Source: Nitrospira sp.
GTDB lineage: Bacteria > Nitrospirota > Nitrospiria > Nitrospirales > Nitrospiraceae
NCBI GenBank assembly: GCA_005116775.1
Contig: SWDN01000003.1
Span: 418,956 to 454,687 of the forward strand
DNA: 35,732 nt
Direction: 5' to 3'
This document shows, in pieces, positions 29,899-35,732 of this stretch; the first letter of the stretch is position 1, and each line of letters starts with the position of its first letter. Below the pieces are notes generated by a model. The model had not been told where the DNA came from, did not search any database, and saw only the letters and a program-made list of their open reading frames with translations. Made by a program: the position numbers and the translations under genes.

Positions 29899-30687
29899 TC
29901 ATTTACCCGTTATAGCATTAAGAAGGAACACGGGGTAGAACGGAGCGACCCCGGCCGTAATGATCGGCATGATTTTTTTAGCCGCTTCGCCGGCATCGCC
30001 GAGATGTTCACGAGGCACGAAGACGACATCGTTTTCCTCCAGCGACACGTTCCTGGTCATGTCGCCGTAGGTAAACGCGCGCGCGAGATCGGCCATCAGA
30101 ATGTGCGGCTTTGCGAGATCACCGCCTCGAATGACCCGCACTTCTTCCATCAACGCTGTTTCCTGGTACATGTCGGCTACGGCAAGGGCTTGCAGCACCG
30201 TCATATTTCTCGACATGGGCACCATCCCCGGTTTCTTGACATCTCCAAACACGAAGACCCGCTTGACCTTCAAGACCTTCTTCTTCAACAGGACCTGCAC
30301 GCGCGGATCACGCATATAGGGTACGGCGGCTTCCTGCACACGGGTTTCCGCCACAGCTGCAGTGATACCTCCGACATCTACCTCCATAAACCCGATAGAA
30401 ACCTTTCCATTCTCCCGCACGACGCTGGCGAACTTTTCTTCGCCGGCCCCACGACGAATCACCACCTCGAGCGTATCGCCCGTTTCGATAAGTGTTTCCG
30501 AGGTTGGAACTGTTTCATCGGCATAGACGTCTCCCTTCGGCAACGGTGGGACCGTCACCCCAGAAGGGCTGACAGCTGACGGTGGCAAAGAGGAGTTGGC
30601 TGGGTTATGGCACCCGGTCAACACTGCCGCGAGAATCGCACCAGCACCCAGAAGACCGACAAGATGTAAGGATACTTGCTGTCGCAC
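29899..30687 (-). CDS. Polysaccharide export lipoprotein (Wza-like, SLBB)
   Basis: Lipobox VLTGC; GDTLEVVIRRGAGEEKFASVVRENGKVSIGFMEVDVGGITAAVAETRVQEA; VFVFGDVKKPGMVPMSRNMTVLQAL. Confidence 0.92.
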   Translation of the reverse strand: MRQQVSLHLVGLLGAGAILAAVLTGCHNPANSSLPPSAVSPSGVTVPPLPKGDVYADETVPTSETLIETGDTLEVVIRRGAGEEKFASVVRENGKVSIGFMEVDVGGITAAVAETRVQEAAVPYMRDPRVQVLLKKKVLKVKRVFVFGDVKKPGMVPMSRNMTVLQALAVADMYQETALMEEVRVIRGGDLAKPHILMADLARAFTYGDMTRNVSLEENDVVFVPREHLGDAGEAAKKIMPIITAGVAPFYPVFLLNAITGK

Positions 30688-30719
30688 GGTCTTATCTCCT
30701 CATCTTCTATAATCGCAAA

Positions 30720-31715
30720 TCAACTGACAGGCACCACTTCCACAATGTGCAGGGAAGTCTCAGCGCGCAAATCAACCATCTTCGACACCGCTCTATGACC
30801 TGCTTGCAAAACGTGTAAGATCGGACGTAACGGGTACTGTCGATTCAATTGAAACACGACTCCAGTTTCGCCGGTATTCAGACGAACGGTAGTGCCTAAT
30901 GGATAAATCGAAAGCTGGTCGATCAACGCCTTCAAAAGATGATGGGGGAACATCGTCTTCCCACTGACGAGCAGGGAACGGATCGCCTGATGAGCCGATA
31001 GTCCACGTCGATAGGGCCGTGAGTTCATCATCGCCTCAAAGACATCTGCAAGTCCGATGACAAGAGCCACCTCATCAATCTCATCACCAACCAACCGGTT
31101 AGGATAGCCAGTTCCATCCCATCGCTCATGCTCTTGCAGAATCACCCTCCCCACCCAAGGGTAGGCTGCTTCGATATCCTTGAGCACACGAACTCCATGC
31201 TGTGGATGCTCCTGCATGCTCCGGAGTTCTCCATCGGTCAATGTCCCAGCCTTGTAGACCAGCGCGTCCGGCAACGTGAACATGCCGAGATCGTGCAGCA
31301 AGCCCGCTAAGGCAACTTGCTCACGTTGCGCCGTCTCGTATCGAAGCGCGTCCGCGATCTTCACACTGACGATCGCGACATTCACGGCGTTGTTGACGAG
31401 ATAGTCTCCGGCGCCGCGCTGCAAGACCGTCTGAATCAACGTGTCATTGACTCCAAGAGAGGCGACAATGCCAGATGCAACCCGAACCAATTCATCGACT
31501 GTCCAAGACTGCTTCGCCTGAACTGCGTGCTTGATCCCATGAAGCTCATGGCTCGCACGTTGATACCAATCGATTTCAGGAGTAGACGCTGAAGGCACAT
31601 AAGAAGATGGAAGAGGCAGGTCGGTCGGCTCCCTAGAGCTGTCAGAGTTACCCCCAGCAGGACTCACAGCTTCCTGGCTTGATTGTCCTCTAATGAGATC
31701 GGTTAAACGCGTCAC
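30720..31715 (-). CDS. HD-GYP domain protein (putative c-di-GMP phosphodiesterase)
   Basis: LAGLLHDLGMFTLPD, EHPQHGVRVLKDI, LQEHERWDGTGYPNRLVGDEI. Confidence 0.93.
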   Translation of the reverse strand: MTRLTDLIRGQSSQEAVSPAGGNSDSSREPTDLPLPSSYVPSASTPEIDWYQRASHELHGIKHAVQAKQSWTVDELVRVASGIVASLGVNDTLIQTVLQRGAGDYLVNNAVNVAIVSVKIADALRYETAQREQVALAGLLHDLGMFTLPDALVYKAGTLTDGELRSMQEHPQHGVRVLKDIEAAYPWVGRVILQEHERWDGTGYPNRLVGDEIDEVALVIGLADVFEAMMNSRPYRRGLSAHQAIRSLLVSGKTMFPHHLLKALIDQLSIYPLGTTVRLNTGETGVVFQLNRQYPLRPILHVLQAGHRAVSKMVDLRAETSLHIVEVVPVS

Positions 31716-31761
31716 AGTCCCCCTCAGTTCCCTCTCATGACCAGGCGTATTATTAAGACGG

Positions 31762-31947
31762 CTACCGGCTATTCACTCGTTTCCCAATTGGAAAGGGTGT
31801 GGTGGGTTTCTCCTCCATCTTGGAAAACTCCCGTTCCAACACCGCCCGGATGAAGCCACTGGTTGTATACCCCTGCTGTTTCAGGTTATCGAGCTGAGTT
31901 TTGAGATTAACGGGTAACTGAATCACGATCCGTACAAGATTTGGCAT
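31762..31947 (-). CDS. Ribbon-helix-helix (CopG/Arc-like) small protein
   Basis: MPNLVRIVIQLPVNLKTQLDNLKQQGYTTSGFIRAVLEREFSKMEE; SD-like AAGGGAG upstream. Confidence 0.75.
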   Translation of the reverse strand: MPNLVRIVIQLPVNLKTQLDNLKQQGYTTSGFIRAVLEREFSKMEEKPTTPFPIGKRVNSR

Positions 31948-32205
31948 ACCCTGGCTCCCTTAAAAATGGACAGGCCTATATCAAGCCAGCACAAACGAGT
32001 GCACATGCTATGCCTTGCTAGCACGCGATGAACAATGAATAAATTTGAGGCCTTATGTTGTAGGGTCTTCTCTGTTGCTGGAAGAAGGGCCGAAAATTGC
32101 CTTACCGAGACATGAACTGTACACGTACGCTTGTGAGTTGATTATCTGTATATCGGGAGCCTTAACCCTGGAGTCAAGGCCCACGCTATAACAGTCAAGC
32201 AACGG

Positions 32206-33940
32206 TCACTGGGAATCGCGCCATTGTTTCCAAACTCGAGCCCAGTTTGCCTGTTCACAGGTCCAAAGGCATGACGTACTGTTCGTCAGTTGCCACGACA
32301 ACTCTCGCGCTCGATGCACATGCAGCGTCTCGCCGGAGGCTCTTCCGGTAAACCACACTCCTCCATCACGATCAGTTCGGAACACCGCGCTGCCTTCCAA
32401 CCCGTACGCTTCTAGAACAGTCTCAGCCGGATGTCTGTATCGGTTATGGCGGCCTGCAGAAAATACGGCATACTGGGGATGTATTGATGCCAACCAGTCA
32501 CGGCTCAGTGAGCTCGCTGCCCCGTGATGAGGCACCTTCACGACTTCGACTGGGCTGTGAAACGGTGAGCTGGTCATCCTCGACAAGCCATCGTGCTCGA
32601 CATCCGCGGCAAAGAGTATCGTATGATGACCACAGGTCAAACGTGTGACGACTGAACGATTATTCAGCATGCGCCCGCTGACACGATTCTCAGGAAGCCC
32701 CAAGTCGTGCTGTTCGTGAGCTGATGGGTTGAGCACGACGAGTCGGCAGGGACCGGACGATAGGATCTCTTGTCCTTCTCTTGCTACCCCTTCTCGTAGT
32801 CCTCGATACGCTAATGAGTCTTGTAGGCGTTGATAGAATGGCTCCTTGCGAGTCTCTCCTGATCCCCAATAGTGCTTGACCATGAAGTGGCGGAGCACCC
32901 AAGCCAGACCTCCGACATGATCGAGTTGGGGATGTGTGCCGATCACCGCGTCGATCGTGCGGATTCCCCTGTTCCAGAGAAACGGACCCACCACCGCACG
33001 GCCCATGTCGAATCGTTCATAGGCCGCCCCCCCGTCGATCAACACCACCTGTCCATCTGGTAGCTCAATCACCGCGCTATCGCCTTGCCCGACGTCGAGG
33101 AACGTCACTCGAAAGCGATCCCCATCGAGAAACAGCCGTGGAGACCAGGCCCACCACAATATGACCATCAACAATCCAGCGCCTGCCGCCCACTGAACCA
33201 GCCTGTGACCCATTCGCCGCCACAACAGTCCAAGGCAGCAATAAAACAGCGCCATCGCGAAGACCGATGGAGCTGCCACATGCCACTCTCCTCCTGGAAG
33301 CATTGACACCAAACGGACCGCTGCCACAAAGTGTTCAAGTAACCACTGATTCAGGGAAGCCAGGGGCAATATGGATCGCATGCACATTCCCTGACTCGAT
33401 AAATTTCACCGCATCAGACCCAGTCACCGTCGCGATCATATCGATCCCTTGCCGCTCAAGATAGGAAGCATAGTCGAATCCACCAGGGTTCAAGGATCCA
33501 CTAGGGCGTCGCAATGGAGCCAGAAAGCCGACCCGATCGCCTTGGAAAAGTATTCGTTCTGGCATACGCCAGGTCAATCGGACATGTGTGGATGCTTCCA
33601 ACCCATCGATTGGACCATCCATCCTGACAGTCATGACCAATTGGTCTGGCGTCAGTTGTACAGGGGCCACAATACGGCCAGTCATCTGGGCATCGGGCGA
33701 GTGCTCGGCCATGGGACCATGAGCGAATAGATTGACGACCACAGCCCAGTAGATCACTCCCACGACGAATGCGCCGTAAAGCCACGTCGCCTTGCGCGCA
33801 GATAGCCAACTGAATCGCTCAAGAACAACAGCGGCTAATGCGACAAGAAGGAGCAGAAATGAGGATGACAGGGGAAAATAGGAAATCTGTGATCCGATGA
33901 GGAGCCCGGCAATGAAGGCTACGGTGAGGGGCGGCAGCAT
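32206..33940 (-). pseudogene. comEC: Truncated comEC/rec2-like locus lacking the central competence channel domain
   Basis: ORF 33335-33940 = N-terminal DUF4131-like part (MLPPLTVAFIAGLLIGSQIS...GFDYASYLERQGIDMIATVTGSDAVKFIESG); ORF 32206-33387 = end of competence domain plus metallo-beta-lactamase part (FRVTFLDVGQGDSAVIELPDGQVVLIDGG...GTHPQLDHVGG). They are in different frames, overlap by 53 nt, and the multi-TM core is absent. Confidence 0.8.
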
Positions 33941-33968
33941 GAGCCTCCCTCAATGGAGGGCGACAACC

Positions 33969-35318
33969 TTAACTCAGATGCGTCTTTACGACGTCGGCAA
34001 GTCGATGGGCCACTTCACGAATCTGGTCATCGGACTCACCCTCAACCATAACGCGCAAAAGCGGCTCGGTCCCGGAGTACCGCACCAATACACGGCCGCT
34101 ACCGTTGAGACGCTGTTCACTCTCGTAGATTGCGCGTTGAAGTTCGGGAATTGTGTCAATGCGCGGCTTCTTCAACACATGCACGTTAAGTAATACTTGT
34201 GGCACCGCCGTCATGGCTTTGGCCAACTCGGACAAGGGCTTCCCGGTGCGCTTCATCAGCGACAAGACTTGCAGCGCCGAAATCAGACCATCGCCAGTCG
34301 TATTATGATCCAGGAAAATGAAATGACCGGACTGCTCGCCCCCAAAGTTATAGCCATCGGCCGACATTCGTTCGAGCAAATATCTATCCCCGACGGCCGT
34401 GCGCGCAAGCGCGATCCCCGCTTTCGTCATAGCTAATTCCAAGCCGAAGTTGCTCATCACGGTCCCCACGACCGTCTGCTTGGCCAATTGCCCATGACGA
34501 TGAAGATCAAGCGCCAGCATCGCCATAATATGATCGCCATCCACAACCTGTCCCTCTTCGCAAACAAAAATCGCGCGATCGGCATCCCCATCCAGCGCCA
34601 CTCCCAAATGAGCCCCCTGCTCGTGGATCGCCTTCTGCAGCAATTGAGGATGAACTGCGCCACAGCCGGCATTGATGTTCATCCCATCCGGCTTATTGGC
34701 AATCACTTCGACCGTCGCTCCGAGTTCTCGCAACACCGTCGGCGCAACTTTGTACGCGGCGCCATTGGCGCAATCGACCACAATCTTTACCCCCTGAAAA
34801 TCAAGATCTTTGGGGAGAGAGCGCTTGACGAACTCGATGTACCGCCCTTCAGCATCGTCGATTCGATAGGCTTTCCCAATCGCATCGGCCGTCGGTCTCA
34901 GATGCGCAATTTCATTCGAAACGATCAGTCCCTCAATGCGAGCTTCCATCTCATCAGGCAGCTTAAACCCGTCGTTGGAAAAAAACTTAATGCCGTTATC
35001 TTGGTAGGGATTGTGCGAGGCCGAAATCATCACCCCCGCATCGGCACGGAGACTCCTCGTCAAGAATGCAATCGCCGGCGTCGGCAATGGACCGACCAGT
35101 AAGACATCGACACCCATCGAGCAAATCCCGGAAGTCAATGCCGACTCCAACATATAGCCGGAGATGCGGGTGTCTTTGCCGATCACGATCTGATGGCGTC
35201 CGGCTCGGCGCATAAACAAATGCGCGGCGGCTCGCCCCAACTGCATGGCGATCTCACTGGTCATCGGATCGAGGTTGGCAACGCCACGGACCCCATCGGT
35301 GCCGAATAGCTTACGCAT
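33969..35318 (-). CDS. glmM: Phosphoglucosamine mutase
   Basis: [89 protein letters not shown]. Confidence 0.98.
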   Translation of the reverse strand: MRKLFGTDGVRGVANLDPMTSEIAMQLGRAAAHLFMRRAGRHQIVIGKDTRISGYMLESALTSGICSMGVDVLLVGPLPTPAIAFLTRSLRADAGVMISASHNPYQDNGIKFFSNDGFKLPDEMEARIEGLIVSNEIAHLRPTADAIGKAYRIDDAEGRYIEFVKRSLPKDLDFQGVKIVVDCANGAAYKVAPTVLRELGATVEVIANKPDGMNINAGCGAVHPQLLQKAIHEQGAHLGVALDGDADRAIFVCEEGQVVDGDHIMAMLALDLHRHGQLAKQTVVGTVMSNFGLELAMTKAGIALARTAVGDRYLLERMSADGYNFGGEQSGHFIFLDHNTTGDGLISALQVLSLMKRTGKPLSELAKAMTAVPQVLLNVHVLKKPRIDTIPELQRAIYESEQRLNGSGRVLVRYSGTEPLLRVMVEGESDDQIREVAHRLADVVKTHLS

Positions 35319-35732
35319 GGTGTGCCTTCATAGATTCAACGGTCCGCCGACCAATCGCTGCTGCCACTTGAACCACATCCTTCATAGCCTTCACGTCGTG
35401 AACACGAATAATCCCAGCTCCACGATCCACTGCCATTGCCACCGCTGCGGCTGTCGCCCACTGCCGCTCTTGTACTGGACGACCTACGAGCTGCCCAAGG
35501 AATGCCTTTTGTGAGACGCCGACCAACAGGGGACATCCAAATCGCAAGAAACGGCTTAATCGGGCTATCAGCTCAAGGTTATGAGTCAGCAGCTTACCAA
35601 ATCCAATACCTGGATCAAGAATGATTTGTCTTTGCGCAATACCATGTGCCGTCGCAAAACGGATTCGTTCTTCGAAAAATTCCGAGACTTCTTCAACCAC
35701 ATCGTCGTAGCGTGGAACCTGCTGCATCGTGC
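35311..35732 (-). CDS. folP: Dihydropteroate synthase, 3' part (5' end beyond window)
   Basis: [72 protein letters not shown]; open to window edge. Confidence 0.93.
   Translation of the reverse strand, partial: TMQQVPRYDDVVEEVSEFFEERIRFATAHGIAQRQIILDPGIGFGKLLTHNLELIARLSRFLRFGCPLLVGVSQKAFLGQLVGRPVQERQWATAAAVAMAVDRGAGIIRVHDVKAMKDVVQVAAAIGRRTVESMKAHHA

Noticed and set aside
6708-31947. Exosortase/PEP-CTERM-type EPS locus
   Set aside because: Locus composition prompted the idea, but no exosortase or PEP-CTERM motif was found in any ORF.
1-35732. CRISPR arrays, tRNA/rRNA genes, IS elements or prophage
   Set aside because: No regularly spaced repeats, transposase, integrase or RNA gene signature was seen on reading both strands.

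Overview
The 35.7 kb window looks like a bacterial chromosome segment. Protein style suggests Nitrospirota/Nitrospira, but that is an inference from memory only. Positions 1-5.3 kb hold mostly small single genes: a lipoprotein fragment, a DCC-family thiol oxidoreductase, a GT2 glycosyltransferase, a Sel1-repeat protein and several hypotheticals. From 5.3 kb to the end nearly everything is on the minus strand and is dominated by one long Wzx/Wzy-type polysaccharide locus. Read in transcription order (high to low coordinates) it contains: RHH regulator, HD-GYP protein, Wza-like export lipoprotein, Wzc-like tyrosine autokinase, O-antigen polymerase-like protein, two GT4s, flippase, GT2, methyltransferase, GT39-like protein, methyltransferase, GT4, methyltransferase, small TM protein, AsnB-like amidotransferase, tandem GT4-GT4 fusion, membrane PHP-like protein, WbqC, PIG-L deacetylase, DegT aminotransferase, WecA/MraY-like priming transferase, then mtnA. 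Nine gene junctions in the locus are 4-nt ATGA overlaps. Upstream lie comEC, glmM and partial folP. The most notable observations are: (1) a frameshifting 23-bp duplication at the start of wbqC whose five copy differences are all synonymous in the ancestral frame, suggesting a junction between two diverged alleles; (2) a comEC locus that keeps its N-terminal domain and C-terminal metallo-beta-lactamase domain but lacks the competence channel core; (3) a double-glycosyltransferase fusion; (4) a PHP-like protein interrupted by two TM segments. No tRNA, rRNA, CRISPR array or transposase was recognised.
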